NCBI GenBank assembly: GCA_040391535.1
Contig: JBEBXQ010000195.1
Span: forward strand, 1 to 5,202
DNA from: JBEBXQ01 sp040391535
GTDB lineage: Bacteria > Bacteroidota > Bacteroidia > Cytophagales > Spirosomataceae
Direction: 5' to 3'
Length of the DNA stretch: 5,202 nt
In this document: positions 1 to 5,202 of the stretch, piece after piece
Numbering within the stretch: position 1 is the first letter of the stretch
How the letters are laid out: every line of letters starts with the position of its first letter
Made by a program: the position numbers and the translations under genes
The notes under the pieces: generated by a model
The model's database searches: none
Told to the model about the DNA's origin: nothing
The model's input: only the letters and a program-made list of their open reading frames with translations

Positions 1-50
1 TACCTGTTTCATTTCGATGATTCCAGGGCTAATGTCGCTTGCTCTATCAA

Positions 51-189
51 TACATATTTTTGGTAGGAAGATCTCTGAAAAATTATGTGCAGAAATAAGG
101 AGCGTTAGCTCTGTCATCTTCGTAGCAGAAAGAATAAATAAAATTCAATAAGGGGCGTAGCCCTGAGATCTTCATCAGATAATAAATAT
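51..189. repeat. Tandem intergenic hairpin repeats (degenerate)
   Basis: Two clear units and one decayed unit follow each other. Each clear unit has the order AATAAGG, then a small GC hairpin with a GTA-type loop, then an ATCTTCNTNAG-like tail, then A/T-rich DNA. Hairpin 1 is at 99-112 (GGAGC, loop GTTA, GCTCT) with its tail at 115-125 (CATCTTCGTAG). Hairpin 2 is at 152-164 (GGGGC, loop GTA, GCCCT) with its tail at 167-178 (GATCTTCATCAG). The spacing from hairpin to hairpin is 53 bp. A third, hairpin-less tail is seen at 52-66 (CATATTTTTGGTAG). The unequal arms and G-T pairs suggest old copies under drift or compensatory change. Similar dispersed hairpin repeats are, from memory, common between genes in Bacteroidota; how they spread is not visible here. 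Confidence 0.55.
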
Positions 190-196
190 TACCCTA

Positions 197-219
197 CCCG
201 CATTTCCGGCAAAGGCGGG
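197..219 (-). terminator. GC-rich hairpin, possible weak terminator of the 597-residue gene
   Basis: CCCGC (197-201) pairs with GCGGG (215-219). After one mismatch, TTT (203-205) pairs with AAA (211-213) around a CCGGC loop. Read leftward, the hairpin lies about 110 bp past the stop of the 597-residue gene and is followed by an A/T-rich but interrupted tract (GGGTAATATTTATT), not a clean U-run. It could end leftward transcription or simply be another repeat-derived hairpin. No better terminator is visible nearer the stop codon. Confidence 0.3.
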
Positions 220-329
220 CAAAATGCCTTATAATATTATAATTGAACTAATTCGATTTACTGATTTACAGCAGATCAAATTTAATGCCATATATAAGAA
301 GCTATTATCCCAATAAATCCCCTCAAAAC

Positions 330-2123
330 TCACTTCACAGCTACTTCCATTGATTTCAGATTTAGTTCTACCGACTTCAGCTGGTTGAGCATCTCCTCCT
401 GAAGTGCACAGGTCGTTTTGGCGATTTCCGGTACCAGCCCTTTATAATATTCAATACCGGCCAGTAACTGATCCCTGAACTTACTGAGGTATTTCTGTTT
501 TTTGTCCGTAAATTCCTTCAGGTGCATTTCAAGGTCTTTTCTGTAATGCTCAACATACAGGTTCAGCTCGTTAATGAACATATTGGGTCTTTCCACATTA
601 TTCAAAAGATTGACCTTACCATAAATATGGCTCACCATTTCATCCAGTGTATATATTTTTGAAAACCACGCCAGATTGGGCCCGGGGCAGACAGACACCG
701 CTTTGCTCTCTCTGGGCTTCAGCAAATGGTGCTTCACCAATGTGGAAGTACTCAGTCCTTCGCAGAGGCACAGCTTTTCGGTAACCGCGTTAAATTTTTC
801 CTGATATTCCTCTTCACTCAGATTCAGGGACTGCAGCTGCTTTATTTTCAGGTTTTGATATTCTCTGGAAGCAGTACAGATAGGCTCGGCGGTAAATTCA
901 GTATTCGAAACCAGGTATTTTTTCTTGCACGGACTTCCCGGACGTCCTTTCGCTATTCGGGCAAGCCGTTCTTTTTCCGCGCTGCTTTTCCTGAAATTGT
1001 TAAACAATACACCCAAAGGAGAAGAGTTACTCACATAGTAATCACTTGTATCGGCTTCTGCAAGGTCTTTCAGCGTTTCGTCATCTACATTGGTTACTTC
1101 AGGTACCAGCAAAAACGGACTCCCCCACCCGGTGGCATCTACCTGATAATAATCCAGTAAAAACTGATTTTCAGTCGCCGTTCCAATTCCTCCCTGCACT
1201 GTAATACGTATCTCCGGAATCCGCTCCATCTGCAAGCCTCTGGCAGACAGTCCTGCCTGATACAGGCCGAACAATTCCATTGTCATTTCCCTTCTTTTCT
1301 CCTTGAACTCATCCAGAATAGGCCCCAGCAGATACCCGTCTGTAGCAAAGGCATGTCCGCCACAGTTAAGTCCGGATTCAATCCTGAACTCTGAAACCCA
1401 GATCCCCTTTTTGGCCAGAAACTTCGCCTGGATAAAAGCCGAACGGAAATCGCTTACTTTCAGAATGATCTTCTTACTGAAATCCCCGTTACTGTCAGGA
1501 TAAAACGCACTGAACTGCTCCAGGTAATTATAAAGACGGGGGTTCATACCCGCTGAAAGTACCAGTGACGACTGTAGTGTACTGTTGGCAAAGCCCCGCA
1601 ATGCTGCCGATGCATCTGAAAATTCATCTCCCATACTTTCACCAAAAGCATTCTTGTTTAGCTTATCCACTTTCGACATAATATTCACATCAATAGCACC
1701 TTTTTGCAGGTTATTTCTCAGTTCATTTTCCAATACTGTACGTTCAGGACCTTCAGGCAGCTGAAGCATTTCAGAATACCGTATTTTCAGCAGTGAGGTT
1801 TCGGGCAGCAGTTCAAAATAACGTGTAATATCCGTTCCCGTTTCAAATGGTTGAGTCTGCAAATCATTGAATTTGTGGTCAATAATCCGGTCCATCAGAT
1901 TCAGATACGCTGTAATGCGCCTGCTCCGGAAATCATCCTCATCCGGCTGAATAGGCACATAGGTTTCACCCTGCTGCAGGGTATGGTATTGCCGCATGCG
2001 TTCAATCATGACATCATCCACAATGGAGGAAACCGATGAAATACCGAAAGGAGAAACTTTGATCGGGGTATCAACAGAATACCCCAGACCCAGCACGGGA
2101 ATATGAAATGTATGTAAAGTCAT
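330..2123 (-). CDS. Conserved hypothetical protein, probable FMN-binding TIM barrel (nitronate monooxygenase/PfaD-like)
   Basis: This is a 597-residue soluble protein without signal peptide or membrane helices. I do not know a named function for it. Residues about 8-35 (IPVLGLGYSVDTP) look like the first strand of a TIM barrel. Residues 247-257 read RIESGLNCGGH, resembling the E-AGGH motif whose His is catalytic in nitronate monooxygenases. Residues 307-341 (ITVQGGIGTAT, then DATGWGSPFLLVPE) match the FMN-phosphate pattern GGI-x-G(A)D-x-G(T)xF-x-xxE of that superfamily. After the barrel come five cysteines, C399, C416, C452, C454 and C479, a possible metal or Fe-S site. Residues about 515-597 are charged and helical, perhaps coiled coil. 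The ATG at 2123 is preceded by GATAAA and no Shine-Dalgarno; this is usual in the phylum. The FMN assignment is inferred from motifs only, and the substrate is unknown. At 597 residues it is far longer than a typical nitronate monooxygenase (about 320-350). Confidence 0.8.
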   Translation of the reverse strand: MTLHTFHIPVLGLGYSVDTPIKVSPFGISSVSSIVDDVMIERMRQYHTLQQGETYVPIQPDEDDFRSRRITAYLNLMDRIIDHKFNDLQTQPFETGTDITRYFELLPETSLLKIRYSEMLQLPEGPERTVLENELRNNLQKGAIDVNIMSKVDKLNKNAFGESMGDEFSDASAALRGFANSTLQSSLVLSAGMNPRLYNYLEQFSAFYPDSNGDFSKKIILKVSDFRSAFIQAKFLAKKGIWVSEFRIESGLNCGGHAFATDGYLLGPILDEFKEKRREMTMELFGLYQAGLSARGLQMERIPEIRITVQGGIGTATENQFLLDYYQVDATGWGSPFLLVPEVTNVDDETLKDLAEADTSDYYVSNSSPLGVLFNNFRKSSAEKERLARIAKGRPGSPCKKKYLVSNTEFTAEPICTASREYQNLKIKQLQSLNLSEEEYQEKFNAVTEKLCLCEGLSTSTLVKHHLLKPRESKAVSVCPGPNLAWFSKIYTLDEMVSHIYGKVNLLNNVERPNMFINELNLYVEHYRKDLEMHLKEFTDKKQKYLSKFRDQLLAGIEYYKGLVPEIAKTTCALQEEMLNQLKSVELNLKSMEVAVK

Positions 2124-2167
2124 TTTATCTGATTATAAAGCGTTTGCGGACCAACACATCCGTAAGT

Positions 2168-2175
2168 CAAAACTA
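2168..2175 (-). promoter_or_regulatory. Candidate Bacteroidota -7 promoter element for the 597-residue gene
   Basis: The minus strand reads TAGTTTTG here, an exact match to the Bacteroidota primary-sigma -7 consensus TAnnTTTG. Transcription would begin near 2161, giving a leader of about 40 nt before the ATG at 2123. No TTTG lies at the usual distance of about 19 bp upstream; the closest is a TTTA at 16 bp. The -33 part is therefore weak. The site lies in the 135-bp gap after the serine hydrolase gene, so the 597-residue gene can be transcribed on its own. Confidence 0.4.
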
Positions 2176-2258
2176 CTTTATAGCCAAATGATAAATGTTG
2201 ACAGAAGTAAGCCAGAATAATGACATTAATCACCTATTGCAGGCAAACTCAGCATACA

Positions 2259-3413
2259 TTACTGTTTTTGTATTATTTCACTATATAAAACATTGGTCGC
2301 CGCTGCCAGAAAGTCAACAAAACCATTACTCTGTACAGGATTGCAACCATTGGTAATAACCACAATTCCATACTTTTCTTTCGCATTAAAAAACATCATG
2401 CTGTACAATCCGTATGCCGAACCTGTGTGGCCTGTAAGGTGCTGTCCGGGAATCAGTTTGGCGGTATGGTGCAAGGCAAGGCCATAGCCTGAACCCGCAT
2501 CAACTGGTGTCTGCATCTGCCGCGCACTTTTCCTGGAGATGATCTTTCTGCCTTTATATTTACCCTGATTCATGTGCATTGTCATATATCTTGCCAGGTC
2601 AGGGGCTGAAATTTTCATTCCTCCCGTAGGGGAAAAAACAGGTGTGGAATATCCCATTACATAGTTTTTCAATACGTCAGCTCTGGAGACATAAGCATTA
2701 GGAGAAGCCGTCAGTTTACGGGCTGTTGTGTCATATTCATACAGGGTGGCAAAACGCGAGGCATCCAGATCATCCACATTATATCCACCATATAACCCCA
2801 GCGGCTCCAGAATATGATGAAAGACATATTGATCGAAGCGTTCCCCTGAGATTTTCTCCAGGATCGTCCCTGCCATATTGAAATTCAGGTTACAGTACTT
2901 ATAAGCAGAACCGGGTCTGTAATCACTGTAACATTTTTCCCAATCCGGATTTTTGGATGGATCAATAGTATCAAGCGTGAAATAACCCTGACTGTCGTTG
3001 ATACTTGAGGTATGCGAAAGTATCATACGCAACGTAATAGGCACATCAGGATAACGGGGGTTCCGGATTTTAAATCCGATCAGATCACTGAAATCATCAT
3101 CCAGCGATAATTTCCCTGCTTCGGCAAGCTGCATAAGGGATGTAGCCGTAAAGGATTTGGAAATGGAGGCAATTCTGAAAAGATCACTGGTCGATAATGG
3201 TGTATTACTTTCAATATCTTTGCTGCCAAAGGCCCTGGTATAGACCAGTTCCCCTTTTTTAACCACTGCTACCGAAAGCCCGGCTGCTTCATACTTTTTT
3301 ATCAGTTCCTCAATGAGTGTTTCCGCATTGCCGGACTGCCCGTTACTGACTACAGAAGCAGACATCCAAAGCCATAAAAGGAACACGGACTTTAAGAGAT
3401 TAGAGTGTGACAT
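2259..3413 (-). CDS. Exported serine hydrolase, beta-lactamase class C / penicillin-binding-protein-like family
   Basis: This 384-residue protein belongs to the SxxK acyl-serine hydrolases (class C beta-lactamase, DD-peptidase and esterase relatives). All three active-site elements are present: S83-I-S-K86 (nucleophile and general base, in FRIASISKSF), Y173-C-N175 (the YxN motif) and H329-T-G331 in place of KTG. The LSHTSSI segment (132-138) and SPTGGM (261-266) are also typical of the family. The N-terminus (MSHSNLLK, then VFLLWLWMSASVV) is a Sec signal peptide, with cleavage plausible near SNG-Q at about residue 24. No lipobox Cys is seen, so it should be periplasmic or secreted. I chose the ATG at 3413. 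The frame stays open to a TTG at 3449, but starting there would put 12 polar residues before the signal peptide. The substrate cannot be told from sequence: peptidoglycan peptides, D-amino-acid peptides or esters are all possible. There is no evidence that it gives antibiotic resistance. Confidence 0.9.
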   Translation of the reverse strand: MSHSNLLKSVFLLWLWMSASVVSNGQSGNAETLIEELIKKYEAAGLSVAVVKKGELVYTRAFGSKDIESNTPLSTSDLFRIASISKSFTATSLMQLAEAGKLSLDDDFSDLIGFKIRNPRYPDVPITLRMILSHTSSINDSQGYFTLDTIDPSKNPDWEKCYSDYRPGSAYKYCNLNFNMAGTILEKISGERFDQYVFHHILEPLGLYGGYNVDDLDASRFATLYEYDTTARKLTASPNAYVSRADVLKNYVMGYSTPVFSPTGGMKISAPDLARYMTMHMNQGKYKGRKIISRKSARQMQTPVDAGSGYGLALHHTAKLIPGQHLTGHTGSAYGLYSMMFFNAKEKYGIVVITNGCNPVQSNGFVDFLAAATNVLYSEIIQKQ

Positions 3414-3473
3414 ATGCTGATGGTTTACTGAGTGGGAAATAGGAAACAAGTTAATTAAAATGATGAAAAATTT

Positions 3474-3490
3474 TGCAGGATCATCCTGTA
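3474..3490. other. Interrupted palindrome between rhodanese and serine hydrolase genes
   Basis: TGCAGGAT, one C, then ATCCTGTA: eight-base arms with a single G/T mismatch. It lies 55 bp after the rhodanese stop and 61 bp before the serine hydrolase ATG. Read leftward, the stem (CAGG/CCTG) is closely followed by AAAATTTTTC, so it could be a weak terminator for the rhodanese unit. It could equally be an operator for the hydrolase, or chance. I see no TAnnTTTG element in this gap. Confidence 0.25.
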
Positions 3491-3544
3491 TTCATTCACA
3501 AATCATCATTCAGCACATGATTCAAGGTCTTATACACCCTATCT

Positions 3545-3865
3545 CTACCCTATTTTATTCTTCAGATGTTGCCAGCTGCCACCGTTATATACTTCCCTGA
3601 AACCTTCCGATTTCAATATCCTTTTACCCGCTGCGCTTCTGATTCCGGAAGCACAGCAGGTAATCACCGGTTTGTCTTTTTTCAGGGCCGCTGAGCCGGA
3701 AGCAATGGACTGGAGGGGAATATTCAGGGATTCCGGAATGTGTCCGGAATGGTATTCAGCGGCAGTACGGACATCCACGATCTGTGCCCCTGAGGTAAGC
3801 AATGCTTTGTAATCCACCTGTTTCCCGATTCCCAACAGGTCTTTTAAACGATCAACCAGTGACAT
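3545..3865 (-). CDS. Single-domain rhodanese (sulfurtransferase)
   Basis: This is a 106-residue cytoplasmic protein forming one rhodanese domain. The hallmarks are IVDVRTAAEYHSGHIPESLNIPL (residues 29-51, the CH2A-like region with D31, R33, E37, G41, H42 and I43) and the active-site loop C71-A-S-G-I-R76-S. C71 is the expected persulfide carrier; a second cysteine, C70, sits directly before it. The domain ends with the usual GFREVYNGGSWQHL (88-101). Rhodaneses accept and pass on sulfane sulfur from thiosulfate, polysulfide or protein persulfides; the donor and acceptor here are unknown. The gene starts 27 bp after the two-helix membrane protein gene and is almost certainly co-transcribed with it. 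Together they correspond to the two parts of E. coli YgaP. There is no Shine-Dalgarno before the ATG, only a T-rich leader. Confidence 0.93.
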   Translation of the reverse strand: MSLVDRLKDLLGIGKQVDYKALLTSGAQIVDVRTAAEYHSGHIPESLNIPLQSIASGSAALKKDKPVITCCASGIRSAAGKRILKSEGFREVYNGGSWQHLKNKIG

Positions 3866-3892
3866 AAAAAACGATTTGAAATGACTAACAGG

Positions 3893-4096
3893 TTATTTAT
3901 TCTTTTTGGTATTCCAGCCAAAAGGGTAATACACAGGGCATACTCCTATTAAGCTTGTCAGAATGAAAGCCGCTGCAATGACCAGTAGCACCGTGGCCGT
4001 AACACCATTAATCACCCCAGTAAAATATCCGATTAAAATAATCACAGCAACTCCGATCCGGATTGCTTTATCCATAGTACCCATGTTTGTCTTCAT
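3893..4096 (-). CDS. Small two-helix membrane protein, DUF2892 / YgaP-like transmembrane domain
   Basis: This 67-residue inner-membrane protein begins with the conserved MKTNMGTMDKAIRI lead-in, followed by helix 1 (about 11-29), a short Asn-Gly turn (30-31) and helix 2 (about 33-55). It ends in GVCPVYYPFGWNT and a lysine-rich cytoplasmic tail. The Cys-Pro at 53-54, at the end of helix 2, is a hallmark of the DUF2892 family (usually written GxCPxY). In E. coli YgaP this same domain follows a rhodanese domain in one chain. Here it is a free protein encoded just upstream of the rhodanese. It probably anchors or receives sulfur from that partner, but this is inference. The ATG at 4096 is preferred over internal Met 5 and Met 8, because family members carry the same KxNMGTxD prefix. 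A palindromic candidate operator lies about 66 bp upstream of the start. Confidence 0.88.
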   Translation of the reverse strand: MKTNMGTMDKAIRIGVAVIILIGYFTGVINGVTATVLLVIAAAFILTSLIGVCPVYYPFGWNTKKNK

Positions 4097-4161
4097 AATA
4101 TGATCAGGAAATTGTTTAAATGAAACGACAGGTAAAAATCCTTATAAAAAGCTACGTATAC

Positions 4162-4177
4162 AGTAACATTTGTTACA
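4162..4177. promoter_or_regulatory. Palindromic candidate operator, Crp/Fnr-like spacing
   Basis: GTAACA-TT-TGTTAC (4163-4176) is a perfect 14-bp palindrome. With flanking bases it reads AGTAA-N6-TTACA, the same 5-6-5 layout as Crp-type sites (TGTGA-N6-TCACA). It is centred about 73 bp upstream of the two-helix membrane gene and about 130 bp upstream of the YggS start, so the membrane protein/rhodanese pair is the more likely target. A near-match to the -7 element on the minus strand (TAGCTTTT, 4154-4147) would place the palindrome over the -33 region, fitting either repression or class II activation. The regulator is not in this window. Confidence 0.5.
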
Positions 4178-4244
4178 TAAGCCAGGTTGGTTGCTGATCT
4201 GTTAGGGATTATTGTCTTTCCGTCTCAGTTTAGTCTTCAAACCC

Positions 4245-4275
4245 TTTAAAGGTCAGGAAAATCAGGCTACATTTG
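4245..4275 (+). promoter_or_regulatory. Bacteroidota-type promoter for the YggS-family gene
   Basis: TACATTTG (4268-4275) matches the -7 consensus TAnnTTTG exactly. TTTA (4245-4248) lies 19 bp upstream, the usual spacing, and matches three of four bases of the -33 consensus TTTG. Transcription should begin near 4281-4283. That leaves only about 8 nt before the ATG at 4290 but about 20 nt before the ATG at 4302, which helps decide the start of the gene. Confidence 0.6.
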
Positions 4276-4301
4276 TCATTTAGGAAATAATGTTGCTGCT
4301 T

Positions 4302-5033
4302 ATGAATGATCATATTAATGCCAACCTGGAAGTCATCTTACAAAGAATACAACGTGCCTGCCGGACAGCCGGCCGGGATCCGGATGAAGTAAAACTCCTG
4401 CTTGCAACCAAAACGGTCTCCCCGGAAAATATCAGGATAGCCATGCAGGCCGGACAAACCCTCATCGGTGAAAACAAGGTACAGGAGGTCAGGGATAAGT
4501 ATGAAGCATTGAAAGACGTTCCGCATCAGAAGCACTTTATCGGACACCTGCAGACCAATAAAATCAAAGACATTCTCAAGTACGGAGTGACCTGTATTGA
4601 GTCGCTCGACCGGCTTGAACTGGCAGAAAAACTCCATCAGCGACTTCAGTATGAGAACAGGCGCATGGATGTTTTTGTGCAGGTAAACACCTCCGGAGAA
4701 GCCAGTAAATTTGGTATAAGCCCCGGCAAAGCCATAGAACTCATCAGGCAAATTGCTGCTTTCGATACGATTTCGATCAAAGGATTAATGACCATTGGTC
4801 TGTTCAGTGCTGAGGCCGACGACGTGAGAAAATGCTTTCAGGTACTAAAAAATCTTCAAAAAGAAGTGGCCGGACTGGAAATCCCCGGCGTGGAGATGAA
4901 GGAACTTTCGATGGGAATGAGCGGAGATCTTGAAATCGCTATTCAGGAGGGAGCCACAATTGTAAGAGTAGGAACAGCAATCTTTGGACAGAGGGCTTAT
5001 CCTGACAGTTATTACTGGAATGAAAAGCAATAG
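4302..5033 (+). CDS. YggS/PLPBP-family pyridoxal phosphate homeostasis protein
   Basis: This 243-residue protein has the length and all hallmarks of the YggS/PROSC family, a single-domain fold like the N-terminal barrel of alanine racemase. It binds PLP and buffers the vitamin B6 pool in the cytoplasm but has no known catalytic activity. Visible motifs are LLLATK37T (the PLP Schiff-base lysine), IGENKVQE (55-62), HFIGHLQTNK (78-87), VQVNTSGEASKFG (126-138), GLMTIG (161-166), SMGMSGDLEIAI (203-214, phosphate grip) and R222-VGTAIFG. I start at the ATG at 4302, because MNDHINANL aligns with the start of E. coli YggS (MNDIAHNL) and leaves a leader after the predicted promoter. An upstream in-frame ATG at 4290 would add MLLL. 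It follows an AGGA with only 4 nt spacing and remains possible. The gene is transcribed alone, divergent from the rhodanese pair. The family is widespread and the assignment is firm. Confidence 0.95.
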   Translation: MNDHINANLEVILQRIQRACRTAGRDPDEVKLLLATKTVSPENIRIAMQAGQTLIGENKVQEVRDKYEALKDVPHQKHFIGHLQTNKIKDILKYGVTCIESLDRLELAEKLHQRLQYENRRMDVFVQVNTSGEASKFGISPGKAIELIRQIAAFDTISIKGLMTIGLFSAEADDVRKCFQVLKNLQKEVAGLEIPGVEMKELSMGMSGDLEIAIQEGATIVRVGTAIFGQRAYPDSYYWNEKQ

Positions 5034-5045
5034 TTCAGAAAAGGA

Positions 5046-5072
5046 GTAGAAAAGAAAAACAATATTTTCTAC
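5046..5072 (+). other. A/T-rich hairpin just after the YggS-family gene
   Basis: GTAGAAAA (5046-5053) and TTTTCTAC (5065-5072) form a perfect 8-bp stem with an 11-nt loop, starting 12 bp past the stop codon. No U-run follows (CGGGCATCTG), so it is not a standard intrinsic terminator. It may protect the 3' end of the message or be chance in A/T-rich DNA. Confidence 0.25.
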
Positions 5073-5134
5073 CGGGCATCTGAAAGATAGAAAAATGCAT
5101 AAATACTTCTCCAATATTTTCTGTTAACAATAAA

Positions 5135-5165
5135 AAACGGGCCGATTAAATTAACCAGCCCGTTT
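5135..5165 (-). terminator. Intrinsic terminator, strongest on the minus strand
   Basis: AAACGGGC (5135-5142) pairs perfectly with GCCCGTTT (5158-5165) across a 15-nt A/T-rich loop. On the minus strand the stem runs into TTTTTTA, a good U-tract, so it should end a leftward transcript entering from beyond the right edge. On the plus strand only TTT then CTACTT follows, but it may also stop the YggS-family transcript as a shared convergent terminator. Confidence 0.75.
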
Positions 5166-5187
5166 CTACTTAAGTATTCCCCGTTTA

Positions 5188-5202
5188 TTAAGCCTCAAGA
5201 TA
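5188..5202 (-). CDS. Possible last codons of a leftward gene cut by the window edge
   Basis: Read leftward from the right edge, one frame gives Tyr-Leu-Glu-Ala and a TAA at 5190-5188, placed 22 bp before the minus-strand terminator as expected for a gene end. A second frame stays open slightly further and stops with TAG at 5168-5166, giving ILRLNKRGILK. The terminator implies a gene, but too few codons are visible to choose the frame or name the product. Confidence 0.25.
   Translation of the reverse strand, partial: YLEA

Larger units (their letters stand above)
1..329. other. Intergenic region with degenerate repeats, no supported gene
   Basis: This stretch lies downstream of the leftward 597-residue gene that ends at 330. 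Its left part holds hairpin-containing tandem repeats and its centre a GC-rich hairpin at 197-219; both are listed separately. From about 221 to 329 the DNA is very A/T-rich, and I see only a 14-bp all-A/T palindrome (229-242) with no assignable role. One plus-strand frame is open from 2 to 151, but it runs straight through the first repeat unit and gives no recognisable protein, so I do not call it a gene. The tail of a gene lying further left cannot be excluded. Confidence 0.6.

Noticed and set aside
2..151. Plus-strand frame open for about 50 codons at the left edge
   Set aside because: It reads through the first hairpin repeat unit, has no recognisable motif, and its openness is explained by low stop density in the repeat; the repeat is the simpler account.
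51..189. CRISPR-like array at the left edge
   Set aside because: Only two or three imperfect units, differing in length and sequence, with no uniform spacers and no cas genes in the window.
229..242. TTATAATATTATAA palindrome
   Set aside because: It is composed only of A and T in a very A/T-rich stretch with no nearby start codon or partner element; chance is sufficient.
726..1160. Open plus-strand frame opposite the 597-residue gene
   Set aside because: It lies entirely antisense to a gene with clear conserved motifs and its translation has no family features; other antisense frames (1303-1503, 1851-2039, 2293-2487, 4338-4751, 4845-5114) were dropped for the same reason or because they merely overlap the YggS-family gene.
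3414..3449. N-terminal extension of the serine hydrolase from a TTG at 3449
   Set aside because: It adds 12 polar residues in front of an otherwise normal signal peptide and uses a rarer start codon; the ATG at 3413 gives a standard exported protein.
330..4096. A single four-gene operon or defence island
   Set aside because: The gaps of 131 and 135 bp, a separate -7 element before the 597-residue gene and unrelated functions speak against one co-transcribed system; no nuclease, toxin, helicase or other defence domain is present.
5060..5122. Direct repeat CAATATTTTCT (5060-5070 and 5112-5122)
   Set aside because: Eleven bases in A/T-rich non-coding DNA, with no gene or mobile element between the copies; not convincing as attachment sites or target duplications.

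Overview
The window looks like chromosomal DNA from a member of the Bacteroidota, perhaps of the Chitinophaga/Pedobacter/Cytophaga kind; the sequence does not settle the genus. Start codons lack good Shine-Dalgarno sequences and have A/T-rich upstream DNA. Two gene leaders carry the phylum's -7 promoter element (TAnnTTTG). The left edge holds short hairpin repeats of a style I associate with this phylum. Base composition is moderate, and there is no tRNA, rRNA, CRISPR array, transposase or phage gene.

Layout, left to right. Positions 1-329 are non-coding and hold degenerate tandem hairpin repeats. A leftward block of four genes fills 330-4096. In transcription order these are a 67-residue two-helix membrane protein (3893-4096), a 106-residue single-domain rhodanese (3545-3865, only 27 bp downstream), an exported SxxK serine hydrolase (2259-3413) and a 597-residue protein of no named function (330-2123). 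The last of these carries motifs resembling the FMN-binding TIM barrel of the nitronate monooxygenase/PfaD group. A 205-bp divergent region (4097-4301) separates this block from a rightward YggS/PLPBP-family pyridoxal-phosphate homeostasis gene (4302-5033). The right edge has a strong hairpin terminator, best read on the minus strand, which suggests another leftward gene beginning beyond the window.

How the genes relate. The membrane protein and the rhodanese are the two halves of E. coli YgaP (rhodanese plus two-helix membrane domain) encoded as separate adjacent genes, so they probably act together in sulfane-sulfur handling at the inner membrane. A 16-bp palindrome with Crp/Fnr-like spacing lies upstream of them and may control them. 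The serine hydrolase and the 597-residue protein are separated from their neighbours by about 130 bp each, and the latter has its own candidate promoter, so there is no firm evidence for one four-gene operon. Most of the window is ordinary housekeeping or accessory sequence. The least explained items are the 597-residue protein, the palindrome and the left-edge repeats. I found no clear new multi-gene system.
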